Source of the DNA: Caryophanales bacterium UBA6877
GTDB taxonomy: Bacteria; Bacillota_I; Bacilli_A; RFN20; CAG-826
Direction of reading: 5' to 3'
Length of the DNA stretch: 52,714 bases
NCBI GenBank assembly: GCA_002451465.1
Contig: DKCJ01000020.1
Coordinates: 1-52,714 of the forward strand
Below the pieces are notes generated by a model. That model worked only from the letters and a program-made list of their open reading frames with translations, had not been told where the DNA came from and searched no databases. Positions 1 to 9,226 of the stretch are shown here, piece by piece; position 1 is the first letter of the stretch, and each line of letters begins with the position of its first letter. The translations under genes and the position numbers were made by a program.

Positions 1-87
1 CGAACAATATGTAAATTAAATAAAACACTTAATGTTTGTATTTCATGACCAATTGCTTTAATATAATAAAAAAAGAGGGACTATATT

Positions 88-1179
88 ATGTTGTTAGGAT
101 CTTTAGCTTTAACCATTAGCACTTGTCTAAGTGATGATTGTGGTCAAATTGCAACGGCCAATAGAGTAGCTGAAATTAAAGAATCAGCTGTTGAATTAGT
201 TCAAGAAACTGTTAATAGCTTTGATTATAGTGACTATGACTTAAGTTTCTCTGAACAAGAATCATTTTCAAAACAAAAATTACTTTCATATGCAAAAGAA
301 AATCAATTGTTTACTGTTGATGTGTTAAATAATCTGCAATCTTTAATCGAGAGTGATTCTAATTTTGTTTATTTTGATAATGTTGATGAATTATTTATCC
401 GTAAATCTTATGCTAACCCAATAATTGTAAACGAAAAAATTAATACTATCGGTAGTAAGTTGAATAAAAAAATAAGCGAAATATCAGTTGTTGATAAAGT
501 TGCTATCGATAGAGATGTTGTCATAAACAACAATTTTACTGACATCTGTTTTAATGTCGGCGAAACCGGTGGCTCAAGCGGTTCAAGCAGTGATAGTGGT
601 TCTGATTCTTCAAATGAAGTTGATATAGAAGAAATACCTGAAAAGACTACTGAAGAAGAAATTTGCAAGCTACCTACAGTTCCTTGTGATAGTAATAAAA
701 TTTCTACGTCTGCCAATGGAAAGGTAGATGGCGTTGATTTCTTTGGTCTTTTGTGTTCTAAAGATGCTTGTGCCAATTTGTATAATGCTTTCGCTGGCTG
801 GATTAATAAGCAGGCTATGTATCAGTCCGGGAACGGCATAACTCCATTTAAAATTATTACAGAAGCTTTTAAAGATTTGTTTTTGGTTGCTGGCACCGCT
901 ATCATTGGAGCAGCAGTACTTACGAAAATTAATGCGATTATAGGAACAATGACAGGTGCAGTATCAAACATTTGGGCTAGTTTTACTTCGCTATTTACGG
1001 CTGGTGGTCCAATCGGAATATTAATTGGTCTTGTTATTACATTACTAGGTGCTGCTTGCATTGGAACCATTATTTCAATGATTGTTTATGGTTATCTTGG
1101 AAAAGGATTTGCTATTGGGTGGAAAATGCACACAATCTGGGTTTGGGATTGGGAATGGTTTTGTGGTGATGTCTATTAA
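88..1179 (+). CDS. Membrane-associated protein of unknown function
   Basis: A 363-residue protein that I do not recognise. The N-terminal 150 residues are charged and mixed helical. A Gly/Ser/Asp low-complexity linker follows (about 160-178), then an acidic Glu-rich stretch (179-192) and a Cys-containing segment (193-230). The C-terminal part has two long Gly/Ala-rich hydrophobic segments (about 263-285 and 306-336) and ends in an aromatic tail rich in Trp. The start is supported by an AGAGGGA ribosome site about 10 bases upstream; a TATAAT-like box lies at 62-67. The first 14 residues are weakly hydrophobic but lack basic residues, so a normal signal peptide is doubtful. The stop overlaps the next start (TAATG), so the two are probably translationally coupled. 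Nearby amidoligase and hairpin remnants suggest a mobile-element cargo or conjugation-associated protein, but this is inference only. Confidence 0.75.
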   Translation: MLLGSLALTISTCLSDDCGQIATANRVAEIKESAVELVQETVNSFDYSDYDLSFSEQESFSKQKLLSYAKENQLFTVDVLNNLQSLIESDSNFVYFDNVDELFIRKSYANPIIVNEKINTIGSKLNKKISEISVVDKVAIDRDVVINNNFTDICFNVGETGGSSGSSSDSGSDSSNEVDIEEIPEKTTEEEICKLPTVPCDSNKISTSANGKVDGVDFFGLLCSKDACANLYNAFAGWINKQAMYQSGNGITPFKIITEAFKDLFLVAGTAIIGAAVLTKINAIIGTMTGAVSNIWASFTSLFTAGGPIGILIGLVITLLGAACIGTIISMIVYGYLGKGFAIGWKMHTIWVWDWEWFCGDVY

Positions 1180-1718
1180 TGAAAATGAAGAGAAAAAGTA
1201 AAGAAACTTTATTTTATAATCGTTTTATTAACGAAGACAAAATTAAGCAAATCGACGATATTAATATTCAAAGGAAATATTGGTTGTATTCTTTTTCTAT
1301 AGCTGCCTTTTGCCTTTGTAGTGCAACATTTCCTACTTTTGTCGGCTATAATTTTGAAAATACTTTTGCAATTTCCATGTTTTGTTGGGATATGTTCATG
1401 TACTTTTGGCTATTCTACTTTTCGGTCAAATTTATTAAGTTAGATCTTAAGTACGGAGTATTCAAAAATAAGAATTTTCTTTATTTTGTGCCTTTTCCTT
1501 ATATTTTGCTTTCAATAGTTTTTTCAATTGTTGCCATTTTTACGACTCATTTTACTACGTATCCCGATACATCATTTTCTGTTAAACTCAACCCATGGTT
1601 TTACTTATTGATTTTTATCCCTTTGTTTCTCGTATATTTATATTTTTGTTATTATGCTTTTATGAAGTGCTTCGGTAAATATACAAAAAGCGGGAGGAAC
1701 GCAAATAAAAGCAATTAG
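1179..1718 (+). CDS. Four-helix integral membrane protein, unknown function
   Basis: A 179-residue protein with a basic N-terminus (K/R-rich, residues 1-33) and four strongly hydrophobic, aromatic-rich helices at about 37-57, 64-86, 100-121 and 138-162. It ends in a short basic tail. It starts inside the stop codon of the preceding gene (TAATG overlap) and has no independent ribosome site of note; an in-frame ATG two codons later is an alternative start. The coupling implies the two proteins are made in fixed ratio and may work together in the membrane. I recognise no domain and no catalytic motif. No terminator is evident directly downstream; an AT-rich gap with one GC-rich hairpin follows. 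Confidence 0.75.
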   Translation: MKMKRKSKETLFYNRFINEDKIKQIDDINIQRKYWLYSFSIAAFCLCSATFPTFVGYNFENTFAISMFCWDMFMYFWLFYFSVKFIKLDLKYGVFKNKNFLYFVPFPYILLSIVFSIVAIFTTHFTTYPDTSFSVKLNPWFYLLIFIPLFLVYLYFCYYAFMKCFGKYTKSGRNANKSN

Positions 1719-1828
1719 AGCTCGAAACTTTATTAATTATTAGTAAACATAATCGAACATTTTTCATACTCATAAACTTGTAATCAGTTCACTACATTAA
1801 GTTAATATATAAATCGTTTTCTTTGAAG

Positions 1829-1885
1829 GATTCCCCCACAGGTAGGCTTTCAAATATTGCCTTGGGTACCGCACGAGGGGGACTC
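1829..1885. repeat. GC-rich nested inverted repeat (structured RNA or oriT-like)
   Basis: In an intergenic stretch that is otherwise very AT-rich, TCCCCC (1832-1837) pairs with GGGGGA (1877-1882). One mismatch further out, GA/TC extends the stem. Inside it GGTAGGC (1841-1847) pairs with GCC (1859-1861) and TACC (1867-1870) around a TTGGG bulge, leaving an 11-base loop. The pairing is seen in the sequence; the role is unknown. C-run/G-run hairpins occur in transfer origins of some Gram-positive conjugative elements such as ICEBs1 and Tn916, and a truncated amidoligase gene lies just downstream, so an oriT relic is one possibility. A structured RNA is another. The rest of 1719-2174 is AT-rich and shows nothing else I can name. 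Confidence 0.5.
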
Positions 1886-2174
1886 ACAAAAAATACGAGC
1901 CAAAATTTTAAAAATCTTAAAAAATTTGAAAATTATTAGGAAATTAAGGCAGTTAAAGTTATTTAAAAGCAAAAACTAAAGAAAATGAATTGATATTTCA
2001 ACCCTAAATTCCAAATTAAATCACTGTTTAAAGGGCTACATCAGGCTCCTTTTTTCTAGTTAAAAATAGTTTGAAAATAGTGTGCTTAATAACTTGCTAT
2101 TCTGTTTTTTTAGAGTGATTTATTTATATGTGAAGGGTAAAGAAACACACCTTCAATTAAAGGAGATTAATACA

Positions 2175-2879
2175 ATGTTTAAAGAAAGATTTGGTATTGA
2201 GATTGAGTTTACAGGTTTAATGAGAAGTAAGGCTAGTAAGATTGTTGCTGATTACTTAAATGGAACAATTACTGAACTTCACAATTATTACGACACTGAA
2301 GAGATTAAGGCGCCTGATGAAAGAAAGTGGAAAGTGATGTATGACGGTTCACTTCACTGCCAAAGAAAAGTAAATGGCGATATAGTCAATGCTTCAAGAC
2401 TTTATTCTTGTGAGCTTGTTAGCCCAATCCTTACTTACGATGAAGATATAAATACACTTCAAGAGATAGTTAGACTTCTTAGAAAAGCAGGAGAATTTAC
2501 AAATGGAAGCTGTGGTATTCATGTTCATCTCGATGGAAAAGATCATGATGTAAGAACACTTAGAAACTTCATTAATATCATAGCTAGCAAAAACGACCTT
2601 CTTTATAAAGCTTTAGAGATTAAACCAGAAAGAATGAGATTTTGTAAGAAGATGGATGAACACTTAATTAACGAGATCAATAAGAAACATCCTAAAAGCT
2701 TAGATGAATTAGCGAACATTTGGTACGAAGGCTACTATGGAACAAGAAACACTCACTACCATGATTCTAGATACCACTTCTTAAACTTACATTCCTTCTT
2801 TACTGGAAATCACACAGTTGAGTTAAGAGGATTTAATTCCGAGCTTCATGCTGGAAAAGTTAGAAGCTATGAACATTAA
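2175..2879 (+). pseudogene. Amidoligase_2-like protein, C-terminally truncated
   Basis: The product begins with a motif typical of the COOH-NH2 ligase (Amidoligase_2) group: FGIEIEFTG at residues 5-13. It continues with CELVSPIL, the GSCGIHVHLDG region and a VELRGFNSELHAGKVR segment near the end. Family members normally continue for tens of residues after the LHAGKV segment; here the frame ends three residues later (SYEH, stop), at a junction with unrelated sequence. I therefore call it truncated. The start is ATG 2175, preceded by AAAGGAGA at 2158-2165; an in-frame ATG at 2082 lacks a ribosome site and would add a non-homologous hydrophobic leader. Such genes are often carried on conjugative transposons of Firmicutes, where they are thought to form peptide or isopeptide bonds. 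Loss of the C-terminal part probably inactivates it. Confidence 0.65.
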
Positions 2880-2892
2880 AAAATAATATTAA

Positions 2893-3138
2893 GGTTTTGG
2901 AACTTATCAAAAGGATAGTCTTGAAATTAGTAATTCTAAATTTGTCTATTGCTTCAACAATAATGATCTAGTTAGTATAATCGTTGATTTAGAGGGGAAT
3001 TTTGTAACTACACTAGAAGGAACGAATACTCCTTATGTGAATAAGAATGTGAATTTTAAAGTCAACTTAAATTTAACGATAACCGATGATGGAAAGGATT
3101 ATCAGGTTCCGGAAAAATTTAAAGATCTATTAAAGTAG
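2893..3138 (+). pseudogene. Orphan 3' gene fragment
   Basis: An open frame of 81 codons without a start codon runs from directly after an in-frame stop to TAG at 3138. The translation is plausible protein: it includes NSKFVYCFNNNDLVSIIVDL, then TPYVNKNVNF, and ends in QVPEKFKDLL. It begins about 14 bases after the truncated amidoligase stop, so the two look like the halves of a deletion or recombination junction. It resembles the C-terminal end of a secreted or lipoprotein-type beta-rich protein, but no family is recognised. Confidence 0.4.
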
Positions 3139-3407
3139 ATCAATAGATAGATGCGAACTTCAAATTGTCATTTTTAGAGTGATGATAATTTGACCAAAAC
3201 TGAAAAGATAGGCTATGTACAAACTTAGATAAATTAAAGTTCATTAAAACTATTATATTATTATGACTATCAATTGTTGAAAGGTGTAAGAATATAAATA
3301 TTAGTTGAAGAATATTTAAAGATTGATCAAAAAAATAAGTTTTATTCGTGATTAATATCTTATTAAGAAAATTTCTTAATGATAATTTATTTAATAACTT
3401 TGTCTTC

Positions 3408-3463
3408 AAAAATCGTTTTCCTAAAATGAATTAATTTCATTTATTAAAGAAAACGATTTTTTA
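3408..3463. terminator. Long bidirectional hairpin upstream of lipoprotein operon
   Basis: AAAAATCGTTTTC (3408-3420) pairs perfectly with GAAAACGATTTTT (3449-3461). An inner AAATGAA/TTCATTT stem fills most of the loop. A-runs and T-runs flank both sides, so it can terminate in either direction. The 3139-3540 gap otherwise holds AT-rich DNA with no convincing gene. Confidence 0.6.
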
Positions 3464-3540
3464 CTATTTATAATTAAATATTGTTTTTTTATTAATAAAT
3501 AATAAAATTAATTTGATGTTATAGGAGGATGGTATAAATA

Positions 3541-5337
3541 ATGTCTAATAAATTAAAAAAAATATCTATTATAACTTTTTTATTAAGCCTTGTTACTAGT
3601 TGTAATAATGGTTCTGATGTAGTTGTTAAACCTACACCTGAATTACCTTCTTTTGGAGAAGCATTTAAAGAACTTCAAAAAGGTTATTCTTTTGATGGTT
3701 TAATTAAGATTTTTCAACTTTATGATGATGGAGCCTCTCATGAAAAGTATCAGTATTTAAGAGTAAGTTCATCTTTAGATGAATATTCTTCTTTTAAATG
3801 GCAACAATCTGCTTTAGATGAAAAGGCAACCAAAGACAAAATAGATTATCAAAGTCGTTTTTATTATCATAAGGTCAATAAGGATAATAAAGACGTTATA
3901 GTTTCTGATTACTTATTGCCAAGTAATGAAGTCTTTTCTTCTTATATGATTGATAATAATTATCAAATTGTCAGTTGGGAAGATGCAAAATTTTATAATG
4001 GTTTTTCTTTACTTAATGCTGATGATTTTACTTTAGATAGTAATGGTAATTATGTTATTGATTTTATAAAAACTGAAGACGTAGCAGGGGAAGAAAGAAT
4101 TTCTGATGCAAGAATTGCTCTTTCTAGACAACTTTATGGTAAAGCGGCATTAAGACTTTATAGCGTAAGTTTAACTTTTAAAGATAATAAAATTGCTTCT
4201 TTTTCTGCAGAATATGAGCCAGAAGATCTTTTTGGATTAGGAACAGGAACTATTACTGTCTCTGGTGATTTTACTTCCATTGGTTCTGATATTAAGTTTG
4301 ATACTATTGAGAAAGTTGATAGAAAAGAAGACAAGATTTTTGAACAAAAATTTTCTCAAATAAAAAATAATTCTTTTACTTGCGAAGAAATTTATAAAAG
4401 AGCAGATTTTGACGATCAATATAAATATAATTTAACTTTCTCAAAAGAAGATTTCACTTATAAGTCTTATTATAAAGATGAACTTATTGATGATTATGGA
4501 TTCTATCAAAGTGATGAAGAAAAGATTCAAGGCGTGAATAAAATCAATGATGATTATTATTTAGACCAAGATCCATATAATGGTACTCTTTATTCTCTTT
4601 TGCCTTCATTTCATGTTTCTAGTGTCTTTTTTAATTATGATAATAAAACTGATTCTTATTCTTTAATGGATAATTATGAATGTAGATTAATTGATGCAAG
4701 TTATTTCTCTACTTTTTATAAAAGTGAAAGTATTTCTAATTTAAAGCTGGCATTTGCTGGTAATGATATTAAATTACAAATGATTGTTTCAGGTAAGAGA
4801 GAACTTGATGTTACTTATTCTAATATTGGTTCTACAAGTAAAAAAATACTTAATGTAAAGAATGATTTATCTAATTTTAAATGGACTGATTTATTAGCAA
4901 GACATTCAAAAAGTTTAAATCTTGCTTTGAGTGATGAATATTTAAAGAGTGCAGATTATTTAAATTATCTTCCATTAGTTGGTAATAAGTATAGTAATGC
5001 CTATATCAATGCTGAGACTTCTAGACATGAAACCCAAATTTCTATTAATTGTCAAACTGATGCTGAAGCTGGTGTATTAGTAAATGACTATGCGAAAAAA
5101 CTAAAAGATAATTTAGGTTTTACGACTGATGTAGATAAAGTAAAGAAAAATAATTCTAATGAAGATGGCACTACATCAGTAAAAGGTATGTATAAATTTT
5201 ATTTAAAAAAAGATATTACAATCAATGGAAATAGTGATACTATGTATTTAACAGTATGGAATTATGTTGGTTTATTTAATACGCATACATTCTATATTTA
5301 TGTTACTTTAAAAAGTAACTTAGTCGAGGAGAAATAA
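3541..5337 (+). CDS. Large surface lipoprotein, unknown function
   Basis: A 598-residue protein with a lipoprotein signal: basic start, hydrophobic stretch, and lipobox LVTSC with Cys21 as the lipidated residue. The mature part is hydrophilic, rich in Asp, Ser, Tyr and Lys, and has no membrane helix or recognisable catalytic motif; alternating hydrophobic residues suggest a mostly beta structure. The start is fixed by a strong AGGAGG ribosome site about 12 bases upstream. The next gene follows after four bases and its ribosome site lies in this gene's last codons, so both form one operon bounded by hairpins at 3408 and 7437. The protein is predicted on the outer face of the membrane. Function unknown; extracellular ligand binding or surface adhesion are the obvious possibilities. 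Confidence 0.8.
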   Translation: MSNKLKKISIITFLLSLVTSCNNGSDVVVKPTPELPSFGEAFKELQKGYSFDGLIKIFQLYDDGASHEKYQYLRVSSSLDEYSSFKWQQSALDEKATKDKIDYQSRFYYHKVNKDNKDVIVSDYLLPSNEVFSSYMIDNNYQIVSWEDAKFYNGFSLLNADDFTLDSNGNYVIDFIKTEDVAGEERISDARIALSRQLYGKAALRLYSVSLTFKDNKIASFSAEYEPEDLFGLGTGTITVSGDFTSIGSDIKFDTIEKVDRKEDKIFEQKFSQIKNNSFTCEEIYKRADFDDQYKYNLTFSKEDFTYKSYYKDELIDDYGFYQSDEEKIQGVNKINDDYYLDQDPYNGTLYSLLPSFHVSSVFFNYDNKTDSYSLMDNYECRLIDASYFSTFYKSESISNLKLAFAGNDIKLQMIVSGKRELDVTYSNIGSTSKKILNVKNDLSNFKWTDLLARHSKSLNLALSDEYLKSADYLNYLPLVGNKYSNAYINAETSRHETQISINCQTDAEAGVLVNDYAKKLKDNLGFTTDVDKVKKNNSNEDGTTSVKGMYKFYLKKDITINGNSDTMYLTVWNYVGLFNTHTFYIYVTLKSNLVEEK

Positions 5338-5341
5338 AATT

Positions 5342-7417
5342 ATGAAAACGTTAAAAAAAGTATTTTTATGTTTATTATCAGTTTCAGCTTTAGTAGGTTG
5401 TTCTGTTGACAAAACCCCTGTTAAGGATGATCCTAAAGATGATCCAATAGATGATCCTAAAGATGATCCTGTTAAAGAGGTTGAACCAACCTCAATTAGT
5501 GTTACCAATAAGGAAAATCTTTTAGCTGTAGGTGATGTATTAGAACTTAATGTAGAAGTTTTACCTGCTACTGCAAAACAAGAATTTGAAATTACTTTAT
5601 CTGATAATACTTATTTAAGTGTTGAAGGAAATAAAATAACTGCTAATAGAGTTTCTGATGGTGCAAAAACTACAGTTACTGTCACAACATCTAATAAAAA
5701 GCTTAGTGATTCATTTGAAGTTGAAGTAGTTCAACCACTTGATAAAGGTCTTTTAACATTAAAACCTTTGTTGAACAATTCTTTAGAACGTGAGAAAACT
5801 GAAATTAAAACTGCTAATTTCAAAGTTGATGTAACTGGTTATTATAATGGAAAGCCAAGTACTAGTTCATCTTATAAGCAAGATCAATCATTTACGATTT
5901 ATAGCGATAATAAGAGTGAATCAATTTATCAATTTGGAAGTACTTCATTAACAAATTATTTAAAAGTTACTAGACAAGTTGGAAATGATGGAAAATTTTA
6001 TTCTATAGGTTATAAAAAAGATGGAAGTGTTGATAGTTATTCTAATTTAACTGGATATGATACTGATGAAAATGCAATGGTATTACCAGGATTAGTTCCT
6101 AATTTAGCAACAAATTTTTCTACTGTTTCGATTTCTAATTTAGTTTTTGGTGGTTCTAAGTATGTCATCGATAAGTTATTAGATGATTCAAATAATTTTA
6201 GTGTAGGTGATAAGATTGGTGTACAATCTACTTTTACTAAAGAAAATAATTCTTATACTTTAAATTTACCTAAACAAACTATCGGTTCGAATGCTTATGA
6301 AGAAAAATTAACTATTAGCTTTTCAGAAGATGGTTTATTAACTTCATTTGTTAACGACTATAAATCTTATAAAGATGATGTTTTGCATCAAGAAAAACAT
6401 TTAAAATATACTCAAGTTAGTGGTCAAAGAGAAGAGACAGGTGAAGATTTTGTTAAACCTGAAGCATATTTTTACACTGACTTTGACGCATCATTTGGTA
6501 CTAGTAGTTATAGTTATACAAGTTTAACCGAATTTGAAATCGGAAAAACTGCTGCATTAATCTTAAAAAATAAAAAACCTGCTAATGTGATTAGTAAATT
6601 TGATTCTATTAAAGTTACTAAAGTTGAACCAGCAGACGCGGCTGATATTTCTAAAGATGGACAAAAATTAACTGTTAATAAGGCCTATGATTATGTTAAA
6701 GTAACTGTTCAAAGCAAAAACGTTACAAAAGTAGTTAATTTAAAATTTAAAGAACATAAAGTTACACCTTTAACTTCCTTAAAGTTTACTAGTGGTTCAG
6801 ATAAGAGCTTATTTAGCACTTATGCTTTAGGAGCTGAATATGACTTTACTGTTGATTATTTACCTAAAGTTGATAAAGAGGATTTAAAGTTAACTGTTAC
6901 TTCATCTGATCCTAGTGTTGCTACAGTAACTAAGAATAGTTATTATCCTAATCAATATAAATTAAAGGGCCTTAAAGCTGGAAAAGTAACTATCACTGTT
7001 AAAGATGATTATAATAATGTTCAACCAATAACTAAAGAAGTAACATTCTATGAGGCAACAGATGATAATTATGCGACAAGATTTTCAAGCTTAAAATACA
7101 GCATAAATAATGGTGGTTCTGATTTAAAAATAACCAAAGATGAGAGTGCTAATTCTGGCAAGATTTCATTTAAATATAACAATGAGACCTTATCTGCTGA
7201 TTGGTCTATTACAGGTTGGACAGCTAATAAATTTAGTAACAGTTTTAAATTAACTAACGCTTCTAATTCAAATAACAACAATACATTGATTTCTAAAATC
7301 ATTGTTGGTTATTCTTCTAAATATGATGTTAATCATGTCAGTGTTCAATTAAATATAAATGTTGAAGATGACTATGGAGATGAAGTGCCAGCTACAATAG
7401 ATTTATTTGCTGAATAA
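5342..7417 (+). CDS. Lipoprotein with Asp-Pro repeat linker and Big2-like domains
   Basis: A 691-residue lipoprotein: lipobox ALVGC with Cys20 as the lipid site. It is followed by a linker of near-identical KDDP/IDDP units (about 28-44), a typical spacer that lifts a domain off the membrane. Residues about 48-130 look like a bacterial Ig-like (Big2) domain (PTSISVTNKENLLAVGDVLE, then TTVTVTTSNKK). A second candidate lies near 480-590 (LKFTSGSDK ... SSDPSVATVT ... LKAGKVTITV). The middle region has no recognised family. The ribosome site GAGGAG lies inside the end of the upstream lipoprotein gene. A strong terminator follows at 7437. Likely a surface binding or adhesin-type protein; partner unknown. 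The direct DNA repeats encoding the DDP units could change copy number by slippage. Confidence 0.8.
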   Translation: MKTLKKVFLCLLSVSALVGCSVDKTPVKDDPKDDPIDDPKDDPVKEVEPTSISVTNKENLLAVGDVLELNVEVLPATAKQEFEITLSDNTYLSVEGNKITANRVSDGAKTTVTVTTSNKKLSDSFEVEVVQPLDKGLLTLKPLLNNSLEREKTEIKTANFKVDVTGYYNGKPSTSSSYKQDQSFTIYSDNKSESIYQFGSTSLTNYLKVTRQVGNDGKFYSIGYKKDGSVDSYSNLTGYDTDENAMVLPGLVPNLATNFSTVSISNLVFGGSKYVIDKLLDDSNNFSVGDKIGVQSTFTKENNSYTLNLPKQTIGSNAYEEKLTISFSEDGLLTSFVNDYKSYKDDVLHQEKHLKYTQVSGQREETGEDFVKPEAYFYTDFDASFGTSSYSYTSLTEFEIGKTAALILKNKKPANVISKFDSIKVTKVEPADAADISKDGQKLTVNKAYDYVKVTVQSKNVTKVVNLKFKEHKVTPLTSLKFTSGSDKSLFSTYALGAEYDFTVDYLPKVDKEDLKLTVTSSDPSVATVTKNSYYPNQYKLKGLKAGKVTITVKDDYNNVQPITKEVTFYEATDDNYATRFSSLKYSINNGGSDLKITKDESANSGKISFKYNNETLSADWSITGWTANKFSNSFKLTNASNSNNNNTLISKIIVGYSSKYDVNHVSVQLNINVEDDYGDEVPATIDLFAE

Positions 7418-7436
7418 TAAATTTGTTTTATGTTTT

Positions 7437-7475
7437 ATAAGTCGACTTTCATTACAAAAGTCGACTTATTTTTTT
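7437..7475 (+). terminator. Intrinsic terminator of the lipoprotein operon
   Basis: A 13-bp perfect stem, ATAAGTCGACTTT (7437-7449) with AAAGTCGACTTAT (7457-7469), has a 7-base loop and is followed directly by a T-run. It lies 20 bases after the last stop codon of the operon. Confidence 0.9.
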
Positions 7476-7665
7476 GTGAAATGAAATTTGCAAAATATAT
7501 TACATTAATTAAAAAAGTAATATAGTAATGTTGAAGTTTTTAAAGTTGAAAACACAAATATTAAATAATTAAGTATAATTATAAGTTTGATTTAAAAAAT
7601 AAATTACAAATCAATCGAATTTAAATGCACAATTTGAGCGTTTATTTTTATTGCTATTAATTTTT

Positions 7666-7952
7666 TGATTTATTATGTTTGATAATTTCTTCATGCATGT
7701 ATAAAAGCGATGATAAAGCAACAAAAGATATATATGCATCTTTTGTTACTAATGTCCTAGAAAAAAAGATGATGAAATTAAAACGCTATTTGTAAGCAAT
7801 ATTTCTTTAAAGATAATTAATTTTGAAAACTGTGTAATTGAATTAATTATTTCAGTGGTGAATATTTTTTAAGTAAATATACTGTTGCTGGTGCAGAATG
7901 CACTTTGGATAGATCTAAGCAAGTAAGATTTTTACTTATGGTTGCTTGTTAA
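7666..7952 (+). pseudogene. Decayed small lipoprotein gene (DUF5104-like, tentative)
   Basis: Reading through at least two frameshifts gives a lipoprotein-like product. A hydrophobic run ends in IISSC, then come MYKSDDKATKDIYASFVTNV, KDDEIKTLFVSN, and FSGEYFLSKYTVAGAE before a stop at 7950-7952. The leader also lacks an intact start in frame. The layout (lipobox, a short helical segment with D-D-E-I-K-x-L-F, then a beta segment beginning F-x-G-E) recalls the DUF5104 group of Gram-positive lipoproteins; that assignment is from memory and tentative. Decay in all frames argues against function. Confidence 0.4.
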
Positions 7953-8549
7953 TTATATACAACTGATTCTAAATATTTTTTAGTATGCTTTACTGCAGCG
8001 TTGATTATTATGACGCCATTAATTAGGTTTTTAGAATCTAATGGTGCAAAATGCAATAATAAAAATGATGCCTTTAAGTCTTATAATTGCACTTACGAAG
8101 AGTGGAAGAATAACAAAGCATATCAAGGGATTATATTAATATAATTCCTAAAAAAACATTAATATTATTAGACATTAATTTTTTATCTAGCTTTGTATTT
8201 AATTTTTGCTTACTGTAATTTCTTATCTAGGACTTAATAGAGAATAAACTATATTAGCAAGTTACATATTTGTTGCTGCAAAAAAATCAGTAATTGAATT
8301 AAAAAATGCTGAATATATTGTAATTGGTCATAAAAATATTTGTTTTAAATTAAGAATATATGAGAATGGAAGATAAAAGAGATTAGCAATAAAGGAATAA
8401 GCTTAATGTTAGAAGTGTAATTCAACTATCAATTACAAAAAATATCTAAAAGACTACTTTTTCTATGAATGGTTACGAAAACATCTTCTATTTTAATAAA
8501 GACTTAAAGAGAAATAAATTAACCAACTTTTCAATCAGTGAATTGGGAT
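7953..8549. other. Degenerate AT-rich region with short open segments
   Basis: No intact gene is visible. One open segment (7953-8143, plus strand) reads as a hydrophobic run followed by MTPLIRFLESNGAKC and TYEEWKNNKAYQG before a stop. It looks protein-like but has no ribosome site and no start before Met at 8010. Other scraps around 8270-8380 are also interrupted. The region appears to be eroded coding sequence, possibly the continuation of the broken lipoprotein upstream or a separate lost gene. Confidence 0.35.
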
Positions 8550-8996
8550 TTAAAAAATGAAATTGACCATCGCATATATTAAATGGCAAATCATAAAACA
8601 GACAGCAGGAATAACAGCTATAATATTTTTCCTGTCCAATGCAAATAGAATAAATACAAGACATGGTGGTACTGTAAGCAAAATTATCACCACTGAACTT
8701 GAAATTCCTATGTAGTATAATAACCAACCTAAAAAATATAGAGATAGGAAAATAATGGAAGAAACAATTAGTGGTGATAAACGAAGCTTTTTTCTTTCTT
8801 TGTTTATTATAACGCATAGAGCTGCAACAAAAAGTACCTGACAAATTGAACCGATAATGTCGATAACCGGTGTCACTGATTTAACTCTTAAAATGTCATT
8901 TGGTGCAGGAACTGCAAACCATATGAAATTTGGAATCATTACTATTAAGAAAAGTACTAACCCTGAAAAATCAAAACCAAATTTATATTTTTTCAA
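8550..8996 (-). CDS. Small multispanning membrane protein of a conserved uncharacterised family
   Basis: A 148-residue protein with about five hydrophobic helices: 10-30, 45-65, 74-94, 100-120 and 124-146. Distinctive segments are IPNFIWFAVPAPNDILR near the N-terminus, INKERKKLR between helices, and an AVIPAVCFMICHLI segment near the end. I recognise this as a hypothetical membrane protein that recurs in many Firmicutes genomes, with no established function. The start is TTG at 8996, chosen because GGAGG lies about 9 bases upstream and the N-terminus matches the family as I recall it. It stands alone among decayed genes, so it may be the last intact member of an acquired segment. Confidence 0.75.
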   Translation of the reverse strand: MKKYKFGFDFSGLVLFLIVMIPNFIWFAVPAPNDILRVKSVTPVIDIIGSICQVLFVAALCVIINKERKKLRLSPLIVSSIIFLSLYFLGWLLYYIGISSSVVIILLTVPPCLVFILFALDRKNIIAVIPAVCFMICHLIYAMVNFIF

Positions 8997-9226
8997 ATCT
9001 ATAATCCTCCGTTAATTACAATTTGTATTTTTTAAAACCTTAGTCCTCAATAAACCTTATCAAACCTTTAAAATATAACAATTTATTGGGATTTTCATAA
9101 TGTTTTAAAAAATAATACATTAAGTCTAATAATATTAAACAATTTTTTATTCATTTTAGTGTATGGATAACTTATCTTCATAAATGATCTTTACTTTGTT
9201 TTAATCTCAATTTTGAGAATTTGAAT

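Noticed and set aside
408..776. Open frame on the minus strand inside the first gene
   Set aside because: It overlaps a well-supported plus-strand gene with a ribosome site and translational coupling; its translation has no family features.
3140..3409. An 89-codon minus-strand open frame
   Set aside because: The region is AT-rich and gene-poor, the frame has no ribosome site, and the product is a low-complexity Leu/Ile/Phe/Asn string.
8488..8844. Open frame overlapping the small membrane protein gene
   Set aside because: It lies in another frame of 8550-8996, which has GGAGG and a recognisable family sequence.
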